64,000 bases of DNA. It comes from Marinobacterium lacunae. Lineage in GTDB: Bacteria; Pseudomonadota; Gammaproteobacteria; Pseudomonadales; Balneatricaceae. The stretch covers positions 248,001 through 312,000 of the forward strand of contig NZ_JMQN01000013.1 of NCBI RefSeq assembly GCF_000705555.1, given 5' to 3'. Under the pieces are notes generated by a model. That model saw only the letters and a program-made list of their open reading frames with translations. It made no database searches and had not been told where the DNA came from. Position numbers and translations under genes: made by a program. This document shows, one piece after another, positions 1 to 8,164 of this stretch; within the stretch, counting starts at the first letter, position 1; every line of letters begins with the position of its first letter.

Positions 1-1
1 C

Positions 2-1609
2 ACCCGCCTTCCCTTTAGACGGTTTCAGCTCAACACCTTTCAGTTCAGTCTGGCGCTTTCGATCTTGCTGATTTGCGCCTACAACGTTCCACTCTGGCAG
101 ATGATTCTGACACAGCCTCAGGCATCCGGGTGGGCGGGCGTCGTTTTTGTAATCGGCCTGTTCCTGTTCTTCGTCGCCATACTCAATCTGCTGATCACCC
201 TGCTGGTGCCTCGGGCCCTGATGCGTCCTCTAGCGATAGTCGTGTTGCTCAGCGCCGCTGGCATCAGCTACTACATGAACGCCTACGGCGTGATGATCGA
301 CAAGACCATGGTGCAAAACGCCCTGGAAACCGATCCGGCGGAGGTTCAGGAATTGCTGACACCGGGACTGGTAGGGTGGATGCTGGGCTTTGGCGTACTG
401 CCCAGCGCGCTCGTGCTGGCCGTCCCCCTGCGACAGACCACCTGGCTGCATGCGGCAAAGCTGCGCACGCTGGGCGCGCTCTTCAGTCTCGTCATCATTG
501 GAGGCGTCGCGCTGCTGCAATATCAGAGCTTTGCCTCGCTGTTTCGTAACCACCGCGAGGTACGTCATCTGATCGTGCCAACCAACTATCTCTATTATGG
601 CCTGCGCACCCTCAGCGGCGCATATGCACAGAGCAATCACCCGCTCGAAAGCATCGGCGTGGATGCTCACGAGCAGAAACCCGGTCCGCGCCCGCGCCTG
701 ACTGTCATCGTCGTCGGCGAGACCGCTCGGGCACAGAATTTCTCGCTGGACGGCTACACGCGTGATACCAACCCCGAGCTGAGCAAGCGCGATGTCCTGT
801 TCTTCGACAATACCTGGTCCTGCGGCACCAGTACCGCCGTATCGGTGCCCTGCATGTTCTCCGCCAGCGGCCGGGACAACTACGATGCCGACAGCGCCCA
901 CTATACCGAGGGGCTGATGGACGTACTTGCACATGCCGGTATTGATACCCTCTGGCGCGACAACAACTCAGGCTGCAAGGGCGCATGCGATCGCATACCC
1001 AATGAGTCCACCAATCCGGCCAATTGCGAAGACGATGAGTGCTTCGATACCAAGATGCTGGAGGGGCTTGAACTCAAGCCGACGCAGGAACGCCCGGGCG
1101 ACCGTGTCATTGTCATGCACCAGAAAGGCAGCCATGGCCCTGCCTACTACAAGCGCTACCCCAGCAACTTCGAGCAGTTCAAACCCGTGTGCGACAGTGC
1201 CGAATTGCAGAGTTGCGATGTCGAGCGCATCGTGAACGCCTATGACAACACCATTCTGTATACAGACTACTTCCTGTCACAGACCATCGACATGCTCAAG
1301 CAGGCGCAGGAGCAGTATGACACCGCGCTGATCTACATGTCCGATCACGGCGAGTCACTGGGAGAGTCTGGGGTGTTTCTGCACGGCGTGCCCTACCTGA
1401 TCGCACCGGAACAGCAAAAGCGCGTGCCGATGGTGATCTGGCTATCGGACGGGATGCTACAGGATGCGCATATCAGCAAAGCGTGTCTGGCTGAGAAACG
1501 CCATGATGAATTCAGCCACGATAACCTGTTCCATTCGGTTCTTGGGCTGATGGGTGTTGAAACAAGCGTCTACAACCCCAAACTCGATCTGTTCAACGCC
1601 TGCCGCTGA
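2..1609 (+). CDS. eptA: Lipid A phosphoethanolamine transferase, EptA/PmrC-like (5' end cut by window)
   Basis: Inner-membrane enzyme that moves phosphoethanolamine from phosphatidylethanolamine to lipid A, lowering surface charge and cationic peptide binding (family knowledge). The frame is open from base 2, so a start codon lies just outside the window; 535 residues are visible and the family is about 540-560, so only some ten residues are missing. About five hydrophobic segments fill the first 190 residues, followed by a periplasmic sulfatase-fold domain. The nucleophile motif GETARAQNF (Thr codon at 722-724), paired cysteines (SCGTST, SVPC, NNSGCKGAC) and the metal-site SDHGESLGE are all present. 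A TTG at 65 is not the real start, because typical EptA sequence (NTFQFSLA) continues upstream of it. EptB or a related transferase is the main alternative. Convergent with the next gene, 5 bases apart. Confidence 0.9.
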   Translation, partial: TRLPFRRFQLNTFQFSLALSILLICAYNVPLWQMILTQPQASGWAGVVFVIGLFLFFVAILNLLITLLVPRALMRPLAIVVLLSAAGISYYMNAYGVMIDKTMVQNALETDPAEVQELLTPGLVGWMLGFGVLPSALVLAVPLRQTTWLHAAKLRTLGALFSLVIIGGVALLQYQSFASLFRNHREVRHLIVPTNYLYYGLRTLSGAYAQSNHPLESIGVDAHEQKPGPRPRLTVIVVGETARAQNFSLDGYTRDTNPELSKRDVLFFDNTWSCGTSTAVSVPCMFSASGRDNYDADSAHYTEGLMDVLAHAGIDTLWRDNNSGCKGACDRIPNESTNPANCEDDECFDTKMLEGLELKPTQERPGDRVIVMHQKGSHGPAYYKRYPSNFEQFKPVCDSAELQSCDVERIVNAYDNTILYTDYFLSQTIDMLKQAQEQYDTALIYMSDHGESLGESGVFLHGVPYLIAPEQQKRVPMVIWLSDGMLQDAHISKACLAEKRHDEFSHDNLFHSVLGLMGVETSVYNPKLDLFNACR

Positions 1610-1616
1610 ACAGATC
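1586..1616. terminator. Perfect inverted repeat spanning the stops of two convergent genes
   Basis: GATCTGTTCA at 1586-1595 is the exact reverse complement of TGAACAGATC at 1607-1616, with an 11-base loop. The hairpin contains the stop codon of the eptA-like gene and reaches the stop of the opposite DUF2927 gene. There is no T-run on either side, so termination may need Rho or the hairpin may act on mRNA 3' ends. Confidence 0.5.
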
Positions 1617-2376
1617 AATAGCCGAGCAGTGAGTACAGCTCGCCTCGGCGCACCTCTCGGGCGGCTCCATCAATTACTCCCTGACGCTGGTACTCCAACA
1701 CGATCGGCCGACCGGCACGTCGGACCTGCTCAGGCCCCATGCCCGACTGCATTCGCGGATCGTAGAGCAGCCGCAGCAGGACAAAGTCCAGCCCGCTGAG
1801 CAACTGATCGGTCGAGCGGTCATTGAAGATGGAGGGGTAGACCTTTTCTGAATCGTTGGGCAGCCCCAGAATCTGGGTCAGCTCCTCGACGATGCAGCTG
1901 ACCAGCTTGCCCTCCTGACTGGCCCGATCCACCGGAATAGCCACCAACGCCCGGCTGATCTCGCCGCCCTGACTCCAGATGCGCGCCAGACAAAGTGTTC
2001 TCGGGGGGATGGATCCGCCGTTGCTTTTCGCTCGCCATACCTCGGCCAACGCTTGCTGGCGCAGTAACAGCACTTCAACGTTCGCCGCCCTGGCTGTGGC
2101 TACAAGCCTGATCGGGTGGCCGGTAATATCGCTGAGCTGATCCAGATGAGCCTTGATCAGCCGTTCGTGAAGCGCCCGTTCGGGCAACTGGTAATCGACG
2201 TGGACGCGCAACGGCTCGTGCCATTTTCGCAGGATAAGCGGGTCGGGGCCGTGCTCGGCACGCAGCCCCACTTCGATCAGACTGTCGAGAATATATTCCG
2301 GCTGCTGCCAGCGCTCTGCCGCCATCAGGCTCAACGGCAAGCAGAGCAGCACACTACAGCACCAGCGCAGGATCAT
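1615..2376 (-). CDS. DUF2927 family exported protein
   Basis: Function unknown. The 253-residue protein begins with a hydrophobic signal peptide (about residues 1-19, ending near MAAE). The C-terminal half carries the DUF2927 signature: CLARI, a segment leading to VEELTQ, GLPND and SIFND around residues 150-190. VEELTQ followed by LGLPND resembles the metal-site region of zinc peptidase-like folds, but a full HExxH motif is not visible, so enzymatic activity is only a guess. Its ATG overlaps the stop of the upstream FAH-family gene by four bases (ATGA), so the two are translationally coupled. Confidence 0.75.
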   Translation of the reverse strand: MILRWCCSVLLCLPLSLMAAERWQQPEYILDSLIEVGLRAEHGPDPLILRKWHEPLRVHVDYQLPERALHERLIKAHLDQLSDITGHPIRLVATARAANVEVLLLRQQALAEVWRAKSNGGSIPPRTLCLARIWSQGGEISRALVAIPVDRASQEGKLVSCIVEELTQILGLPNDSEKVYPSIFNDRSTDQLLSGLDFVLLRLLYDPRMQSGMGPEQVRRAGRPIVLEYQRQGVIDGAAREVRRGELYSLLGY

Positions 2377-3035
2377 TCCGCGCAGGTATCCACCCGCAGC
2401 AGATCGACGATCTCGACACGCAGCTTGTCGCCAGGCTCCAAAGCCCCGACTCCGGCCGGTGTACCGGTCAGAACCACATCACCCGGCTCCAGCGTAAACC
2501 ACTGGCTGATATAGCTGATCAGCGCCAAAATCGGGGTGATCATCTGTGCGCTGTTGCCATCCTGGCGTACCTCGTCGTTAACCGTCAGGCGCAACTGCAC
2601 GTCCGTCAGATCGCCGACACTGGCCGGAGTCAGGAAGGGCGACAAGGGACAGGCACCGTCGAACCCCTTGGCGCGCTCCCAGGGATGTCCCTTGGACTTG
2701 AGCTTTTCCTGCACATCTCGCAGGGTAAGATCCAATCCCAGCCCGACACCCACAATGGCGTGCTGTGCCGCCTGCTCATCCGCATGGCTCAGGCGCTCGC
2801 CAATCAGTATTGCCAACTCGGTCTCGAAATGAACGCTGCCTAATCCACGCGGCACCTTGACCGGTTCCGACATCGTACTCAACGCGCTGGAGGGCTTCAT
2901 GAACAACAACGGCTCGCTGGGCACTTCATTATTCAGCTCACGTGCGTGCTCAGCGTAATTGCGCCCGATGCAAACCACCTTTCCCACCGGCAGCGCAACC
3001 GCAGCCCCATCCGCCATCGTATGCTGATATCCCAT
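2373..3035 (-). CDS. Fumarylacetoacetate hydrolase family protein (acylpyruvase-like)
   Basis: A 220-residue single-domain FAH protein of the YcgM/FAHD1 type, cytoplasmic and metal-dependent. Members hydrolyse acylpyruvates or decarboxylate oxaloacetate. CIGRNYAEHA near residue 23, LFMKPSSAL, and the metal-binding FETELAILIG (Glu/Glu) near residue 70 are present, with the terminal GDVVLTGTPAGVG loop. AAGGAG lies five bases before the ATG. It is the first gene of a two-gene unit with the DUF2927 protein downstream. The exact substrate cannot be read from sequence. Confidence 0.88.
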   Translation of the reverse strand: MGYQHTMADGAAVALPVGKVVCIGRNYAEHARELNNEVPSEPLLFMKPSSALSTMSEPVKVPRGLGSVHFETELAILIGERLSHADEQAAQHAIVGVGLGLDLTLRDVQEKLKSKGHPWERAKGFDGACPLSPFLTPASVGDLTDVQLRLTVNDEVRQDGNSAQMITPILALISYISQWFTLEPGDVVLTGTPAGVGALEPGDKLRVEIVDLLRVDTCAE

Positions 3036-3090
3036 AACCGCTCCTTACTGACTATTCGCTCAATTACCTGATCGCATCATAGCCTCGCAA

Positions 3091-4284
3091 TCAGGCGGCA
3101 ACCAGTATCGGTCGCGGACGTTTTGCCAGCCACAGCGAGCAGCACAGGGTGATGGCCAAGACCAAAGTGGACCCCATTACCACACCGAACCACCCCGCCA
3201 TGCCCCAGAAGGGGTGGAGGTAGAAGCCACCCACACTGGCACCGAGGTAGTAAAACATCAGATAGAGGGACGACGCGCTGGCCTTGGCCCTCTCGGCATT
3301 ATGGCTCACCCAGCTGCTGACGCTGGAGTGCGCAAAAAAGAAGCCGAAGCTGTTGATCAAAAGCCCCAGAATAATGGCAGGTAATCCTGGCATCAGTGTC
3401 ACCGCAGACCCGATCATCAGGATCACAATACCCAGTGTCATGCAGCGCGGCTGACTGATCTTCAGCGCCACCCGACCGGCCAGCGTCGAGCCGACCGTAC
3501 CGCTTAAATAGGTCAGAAACAGCAGACCTAACAGGCTCGGCGGCAGGTTGTAGGGCGCATCCGCCAGCACGAAGGTGACATAGCTGTACTGATTAACGAA
3601 TATAAAGAAGTTCAAGCCGCCGATGATGTAGGCCAGCAGAAGCGCTGGGTTACGCAGGTGCAGAGCCAGATCTGCCAGCATCTGACGAGGCCGCACCGGC
3701 CGCGGCGAAAAGTGTTGGGAGGGCGGCAGCAGCAGCGCAAACGCCAGCAGACACACAAGGCTTACGCCACTCATCACCAGAAAGGCGTTGCTCCACCCCA
3801 GCCATTCACCGACGAAACCGCCAACAAGGCGCCCGCCAATACCCCCGAGACTGTTGCCGCTGATATACAGCCCAACCGCCACGGCAACCGCGCGCTTGCT
3901 GAACTCATCCCCCATATAGGCGATCGCCACCGCAGGCAGGCCACCAAGCAGAACACCCTGAAGTGCGCGCAATGCCAGCAACACGTAGTAATCCCTCACC
4001 AGTGCCAGCGCCACCGTAACGAGCGCAGCACCGGTCATGGTCACCAGCATGATCACCCGTCGGCCAAGCGCATCGGAGAGCGGGCCGTAAAACAGCAGTG
4101 ACAAACCCAGCATCAGGGTCGTAACCGTGAAACTCCAACCCGCCAATAGCGGCGATATGCCGAAATCCTCGGCCAGCATCGGCAGCAGCGGCTGGGTGAC
4201 ATAGACGTTGGCAAAGATCATGAATGAGCCCAGAACGAGCGCCAACGTGGCTCGCCAAAACGCGTTATGACCCAATTCAATCAC
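3091..4284 (-). CDS. MFS transporter (YnfM/arabinose-efflux type)
   Basis: A 397-residue major facilitator with about twelve hydrophobic segments. The loop 2-3 signature appears as GPLSDALGRR near residue 67, and YVTQPLLPML is typical of the YnfM-like exporter group. The start is GTG at 4284 with GGAGC six bases upstream. It is divergent from a LysR gene across 97 bp holding an inverted repeat, the classical arrangement for a LysR-controlled exporter. E. coli ynfM and ynfL have the same pairing. The substrate is unknown. Confidence 0.85.
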   Translation of the reverse strand: MIELGHNAFWRATLALVLGSFMIFANVYVTQPLLPMLAEDFGISPLLAGWSFTVTTLMLGLSLLFYGPLSDALGRRVIMLVTMTGAALVTVALALVRDYYVLLALRALQGVLLGGLPAVAIAYMGDEFSKRAVAVAVGLYISGNSLGGIGGRLVGGFVGEWLGWSNAFLVMSGVSLVCLLAFALLLPPSQHFSPRPVRPRQMLADLALHLRNPALLLAYIIGGLNFFIFVNQYSYVTFVLADAPYNLPPSLLGLLFLTYLSGTVGSTLAGRVALKISQPRCMTLGIVILMIGSAVTLMPGLPAIILGLLINSFGFFFAHSSVSSWVSHNAERAKASASSLYLMFYYLGASVGGFYLHPFWGMAGWFGVVMGSTLVLAITLCCSLWLAKRPRPILVAA

Positions 4285-4337
4285 GGTAGAGCTCCAGCAG
4301 TTGGTTAAACTCTGACCACGATAGCAATGGATTTAAA

Positions 4338-4370
4338 ATCAATAAAATATATAATTATTATTGTATTGAT
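4338..4370. promoter_or_regulatory. Probable LysR operator between MFS and LysR genes
   Basis: ATCAATA at 4338-4344 and its reverse complement TATTGAT at 4364-4370 flank 19 very AT-rich bases in the divergent intergenic region. Dyads of this kind with a T-N11-A core are typical LysR-family sites. Binding is inferred. Confidence 0.5.
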
Positions 4371-4381
4371 AAGGAAGTATT

Positions 4382-5281
4382 ATGATCGACATTCGTGCAT
4401 TGCGCTATTTTCTCGCCGTCGTCGACGAAAACGGCTTTACCGCGGCGGCGCGTAGCCTGCATGTGGCCCAGCCTGCAGTCAGCATGGCGATCCGTAAACT
4501 GGAGGAGAGTCTGGAGCTGACGCTGTTTCACCGTCGCGAACGCAGCATCGAACTGACTGACGAGGGCCACACACTGCTCGCTCATGCCCGTCGCATCGTG
4601 CAGGCAACCGAAGACGCCGAACTGGAGATGCGCGAACTGCACGGGTTGAAACGCGGTGAGGTCAGGATCGCCATTCCCAGCATGCTCGGCTCCTACTACT
4701 TTCCGCCGATCCTGATGGCATTTCGCCACCGCTACCCGAACCTGCAGTTGACCGTAGTCGAGTCGGGGGCACGCAAGATCCAGCAGATGATCTCAGAAGG
4801 GGAGATCGATGTTGGCGTCATCGTCAGCGACACACCACCGGCCGACCTCGAAAGTCACTGTTTTCTGCGCGATCAGATGACCGCCGTTATGTTGCGTGAC
4901 CATCCGCTTGCCGAACGGCCCAGCGTCAGTCCCGCTGATTTCTTTCAGGAAGACCTCGTCGTGTTCAAACAGGGCTATTTCCACCGCGAAACGATGGAAC
5001 GTCTGGCTCGGGAATCCGGATATGCACTGAAAATAGGGTTTGAGACCAACCTGCTGCCGCTGATCAAGCAGATCGTTCGCCACGGCTTTGCCATCACAAC
5101 ATTATTGACCATGGTAATCGAGGAAGATGCGGATCTGGTGGCACGTCCTTTTTCCGAGCCGGTCTGGCTTGATCTGTCCATCGCCTGGCGCCGAGATGGA
5201 TATCTGTCGCGCGCCAATCGGGCCTTTGTCGATTTTTTGATCGACCATACACCGAACGCAACTACTACTCACGGAACATGA
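4382..5281 (+). CDS. LysR-family transcriptional regulator
   Basis: A 299-residue LTTR. The winged helix-turn-helix covers residues 1-60 (AARSLHVAQPAVSMAIRKLE), followed by a substrate-binding domain from about 90. AAGGAAG lies five bases before the ATG. It probably controls itself and the divergent MFS gene through the dyad at 4338-4370, the usual LTTR plan. The effector is unknown. Its stop at 5281 lies 53 bases before the ppnP start, so ppnP may be read from the same transcript. Confidence 0.9.
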   Translation: MIDIRALRYFLAVVDENGFTAAARSLHVAQPAVSMAIRKLEESLELTLFHRRERSIELTDEGHTLLAHARRIVQATEDAELEMRELHGLKRGEVRIAIPSMLGSYYFPPILMAFRHRYPNLQLTVVESGARKIQQMISEGEIDVGVIVSDTPPADLESHCFLRDQMTAVMLRDHPLAERPSVSPADFFQEDLVVFKQGYFHRETMERLARESGYALKIGFETNLLPLIKQIVRHGFAITTLLTMVIEEDADLVARPFSEPVWLDLSIAWRRDGYLSRANRAFVDFLIDHTPNATTTHGT

Positions 5282-5334
5282 CAGCGGCACAAGATGTCAC
5301 TATGATGCTTCCTTTTTTTGCGGAGAAAGCTGCA

Positions 5335-5616
5335 ATGCTGAGCGTAAACCAGTATTTCGACGGCAAGGTAATGTCGATCGCGTTTGAAGGCCCGGACGGC
5401 CCTGTCACCTCCGGCGTCATGGCGCCCGGCGAGTACACCTTCGGCACCAGCCAGAATGAGCTGATGAAGGTTACCTGCGGAGAATTGGTTGTACGCCTGC
5501 CCGGCAGCAGTGACTGGCAGTCCTTCCCGGCCGGTACGGAGTTCAGCATCGCCGCCGAGCAGTCATTCGACCTGAAGGTCAGCAAGCCGACTGCCTACCT
5601 CTGCTTCTATAGCTGA
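5335..5616 (+). CDS. ppnP: Pyrimidine/purine nucleoside phosphorylase PpnP
   Basis: A 93-residue cupin (formerly DUF1255, YaiE) that phosphorolyses several ribonucleosides to base and ribose-1-phosphate. The sequence follows the family closely from MLSVNQYFDGKV to the end (GVMAPGEYTFGTS, CGELVVRLPG, TEFSIA, YLCFYS). I chose the ATG at 5335 because GGAG lies nine bases upstream and homologues begin with the same MLSVN; an in-frame ATG at 5278 would add 19 residues unlike the family. Confidence 0.92.
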   Translation: MLSVNQYFDGKVMSIAFEGPDGPVTSGVMAPGEYTFGTSQNELMKVTCGELVVRLPGSSDWQSFPAGTEFSIAAEQSFDLKVSKPTAYLCFYS

Positions 5617-5624
5617 TGCCTGCC

Positions 5625-5650
5625 GCCGCCGAAGATCCCCATTCGGCGGC
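5625..5650 (+). terminator. Hairpin downstream of ppnP
   Basis: GCCGCCGAA (5625-5633) pairs perfectly with TTCGGCGGC (5642-5650) around an 8-base loop, starting 8 bases after the ppnP stop. No T-run follows, so it is a weak or Rho-assisted terminator candidate. Confidence 0.45.
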
Positions 5651-5795
5651 AACTCCAATCCTACTCAACTTCTGCTGAGAAAATTTCCGCAACTCAGTCT
5701 TTCCGCAAGCGCTCAATATGCCCCGGGTATGCTACAATGCGGCACTTTCTTACCACCGGCCGACATTTTCGGCGAAAGTTAGGAACCCGCTGCAG

Positions 5796-7031
5796 ATGAT
5801 GAGCAAACCCACCTCCCTCGAAAAGAGCAAGATCAAGATCCTGCTGTTGGAGGGCGTGCACCAGTCCGCGATCGACACGTTGAATGCCCAGGGCTACACC
5901 AACATCGAATTCCACACCGGTTCTCTGCCGGAAGAGGAACTGGTGGAGCGCATCCGCGATGTGCACTTCATCGGCATCCGCTCCCGCACCCAGCTGACCG
6001 AGAAAGTATTTGAAGCCGCTGAAAAGCTGGTGGCCGTCGGCTGCTTCTGCATCGGCACCAACCAGGTCGATCTTCAAGCCGCGACCCGCGCCGGTATTGC
6101 GGTATTCAACGCCCCCTACTCCAATACCCGTTCGGTTGCCGAACTGGTACTGGCTGAATCGATCATTCTGCTGCGTGGCGTGGCCGAGAAAAACGCCAAG
6201 GCACACCGAGGTGTCTGGCAAAAAAGCGCCAAGAACTCTTACGAAATCCGCGGCAAGAAGCTGGGTATCGTCGGCTACGGCAGCATCGGTTCTCAGCTGA
6301 GCGTGCTGGCCGAAGGCCTTGGTATGCAGGTGTACTTCTACGACGTGGTCACCAAACTGCCGCTGGGTAATGCCACCCAGGTTGCCTCCATGGCCGAACT
6401 GCTGGGCATGTGTGACGTGATCTCCCTGCACGTACCGGAAACCGCTGCAACCAAGAACATGATGGGCCAGGTTCAGTTCGAGCAGATGAAGGATGGCGCA
6501 ATCTTCCTGAATGCTGCCCGCGGTACCGTAGTCGATATCGACGCCCTGTGTTCGGCACTGGCCAGCGGCAAGTTGCTCGGCGCAGCTGTGGACGTGTTCC
6601 CGGTCGAGCCACGCACCAACGATGATGAGTTCGTAAGCCCGCTGCGCGAATTCGACAACGTGATTCTGACCCCTCATGTGGGCGGTTCCACCATGGAAGC
6701 CCAGGAAAACATCGGCTATGAAGTGGCCGAGAAACTGGTCAAGTACAGCGACAACGGCTCCTCCATCACCTCCGTCAACTTCCCGGAGGTGGCGCTGCCG
6801 GAGCACCCCAACGCTCACCGCCTGCTGCACGTACATCAGAATATTCCGGGCGTGCTGTCGAAAATCAACAATGTATTCTCCGAGAACAACATCAACATTG
6901 CCGGCCAGTACCTGCAGACCAACGACAAGGTTGGCTACGTGGTCATTGATGTAGACGCTGACTACTCGGAAGTTGCACTAGAGAAGCTGAGCCAGATCGA
7001 CGGTACCATCCGCTGCCGCCGTCTGTTCTAA
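5796..7031 (+). CDS. serA: D-3-phosphoglycerate dehydrogenase SerA
   Basis: Catalyses the first step of serine synthesis, 3-phosphoglycerate to 3-phosphohydroxypyruvate with NAD. The 411 residues match the E. coli-length enzyme: an N-terminal substrate domain starting KIKILLLEGVH, the Rossmann motif GIVGYGSIG, the dehydrogenase signature NAARGTVVD, catalytic-histidine segment LTPHVGGST, and a C-terminal ACT domain (from about HQNIPGVLSKI) that binds serine for feedback inhibition. AGGA at 5781 precedes the ATG at 5796; ATG at 5799 is an alternative. The open frame reaches upstream to 5718, but that part does not resemble SerA. A strong terminator follows. Confidence 0.96.
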   Translation: MMSKPTSLEKSKIKILLLEGVHQSAIDTLNAQGYTNIEFHTGSLPEEELVERIRDVHFIGIRSRTQLTEKVFEAAEKLVAVGCFCIGTNQVDLQAATRAGIAVFNAPYSNTRSVAELVLAESIILLRGVAEKNAKAHRGVWQKSAKNSYEIRGKKLGIVGYGSIGSQLSVLAEGLGMQVYFYDVVTKLPLGNATQVASMAELLGMCDVISLHVPETAATKNMMGQVQFEQMKDGAIFLNAARGTVVDIDALCSALASGKLLGAAVDVFPVEPRTNDDEFVSPLREFDNVILTPHVGGSTMEAQENIGYEVAEKLVKYSDNGSSITSVNFPEVALPEHPNAHRLLHVHQNIPGVLSKINNVFSENNINIAGQYLQTNDKVGYVVIDVDADYSEVALEKLSQIDGTIRCRRLF

Positions 7032-7050
7032 GCTGACGCGTTTGCCTCTG

Positions 7051-7085
7051 AACGCCCGTTTCGCATCTGCGAGCGGGCGTTTTTC
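7051..7085. terminator. Intrinsic terminator after serA
   Basis: AACGCCCG (7051-7058) pairs with CGGGCGTT (7074-7081), with an inner TCGCA/TGCGA stem, followed by TTTT. It sits between serA and the convergent hydrolase gene whose stop is at 7084, and may serve both. Confidence 0.85.
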
Positions 7086-8094
7086 ATTGCTCCGTTTCCC
7101 GACACGCCTCGGCACAATCCCGTTCCAGCTGCTGCAATAAACGGCCAAACACCTGGCTGCGCCAACGCCTCGCCTCGTTGATCAGATTGTGCCGTCCACT
7201 CTCGACCAGACACTGCTCACCGCCGGGAAACAGCCGCCCGAAGACATCCAGATTATGCCGCCATTCAACGGTCGCATCCTCTGTCCCTTGAATGATCAGT
7301 GGACAGAACGCACTGCTCGGCTGCTGCTCGACCCAGTCGATCCAGCTCAGCATCGCCCCTATCCAGCGAACCGGTATCCAGGGGTGCTGAAGCGGATCCC
7401 GCCGGCGAATGAACGTGAGGAAATCGCGATCGTGAGAATTATGCTGGTATACGCGTCTGACTCGCCTAAGCCAAGGCCTGAGCCAGCGATACTTGCGTCT
7501 GATACTCTGCCAATGGGTTGGCCGCAACAGAGGCGCCAGCAGTACCGGCCGTGTTAGTGGCCAATCTCGTGCCTCTGGCGCTCTCAACAGCAGCGTCGTG
7601 ATGATCGCACCGCCGGTGCTGTGGCCCACCAGGGTCAGCGGTTCAGACAGTGCCGGCATCTGCTTGCTAATCAGCCCCGAGAGCTGCTCGGCATAGTGGA
7701 AGAAGTCATCCACGGCATGAGGAGCGCCATCGGATAAACCGTGACCAGGCAGATCATATAGCAGCACGTCCCAACCGTGCTCGAACAGATAATCGGCCAA
7801 GGGTCGCGCAAGGCCTGCATGGTCCATGTAGCCGTGCACCAGCAACACAGTCCCCCTGGCGTTTTCACGCTGTCGAAAACGCTGCACGACAACTTCAGAG
7901 AAGCCGACCACCAATCGTGCGATACTGTAATCGCTTTTCGACACCAACCGATCCAGCCCGTAATGCCTTAGATAGGCCTCAAGCGAGCGGGAGGGATTCC
8001 AATGGCAATGGAACTCATGCGGCAGCTGCTCACGAATCTGCCTGGCCGTGAACCCAGGAGCATCGGCAACGTCTAACTGGCTGTAATGAGTCAA
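7084..8094 (-). CDS. Alpha/beta hydrolase (serine aminopeptidase S33 / lysophospholipase-like)
   Basis: A 336-residue cytoplasmic hydrolase. LVHGYMDHAG near residue 85 is the oxyanion-hole segment, GHSTGG places the nucleophile at Ser159, the acid is in QGTEDATVEW and the histidine in SGRHNLINE. The domain is the Hydrolase_4 (S33) type found in monoacylglycerol lipases, preceded by about 80 residues of unknown role. No signal peptide is visible. The natural substrate cannot be stated. Convergent with serA and divergent from the mscK-like gene, 70 bp away. Confidence 0.8.
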   Translation of the reverse strand: MTHYSQLDVADAPGFTARQIREQLPHEFHCHWNPSRSLEAYLRHYGLDRLVSKSDYSIARLVVGFSEVVVQRFRQRENARGTVLLVHGYMDHAGLARPLADYLFEHGWDVLLYDLPGHGLSDGAPHAVDDFFHYAEQLSGLISKQMPALSEPLTLVGHSTGGAIITTLLLRAPEARDWPLTRPVLLAPLLRPTHWQSIRRKYRWLRPWLRRVRRVYQHNSHDRDFLTFIRRRDPLQHPWIPVRWIGAMLSWIDWVEQQPSSAFCPLIIQGTEDATVEWRHNLDVFGRLFPGGEQCLVESGRHNLINEARRWRSQVFGRLLQQLERDCAEACRETEQ

Positions 8095-8164
8095 TCCGGC
8101 TTTCCTATCAGCGCTATGTTGACGACAATAGAGTCAATGACCTTACCGGGATCGGAACCCGTCC

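Noticed and set aside
5694-6836. Long open frame antisense to serA
   Set aside because: It mirrors serA codons in a GC-rich gene, has His/Gly/Asp-rich low-information sequence and no ribosome site or family.
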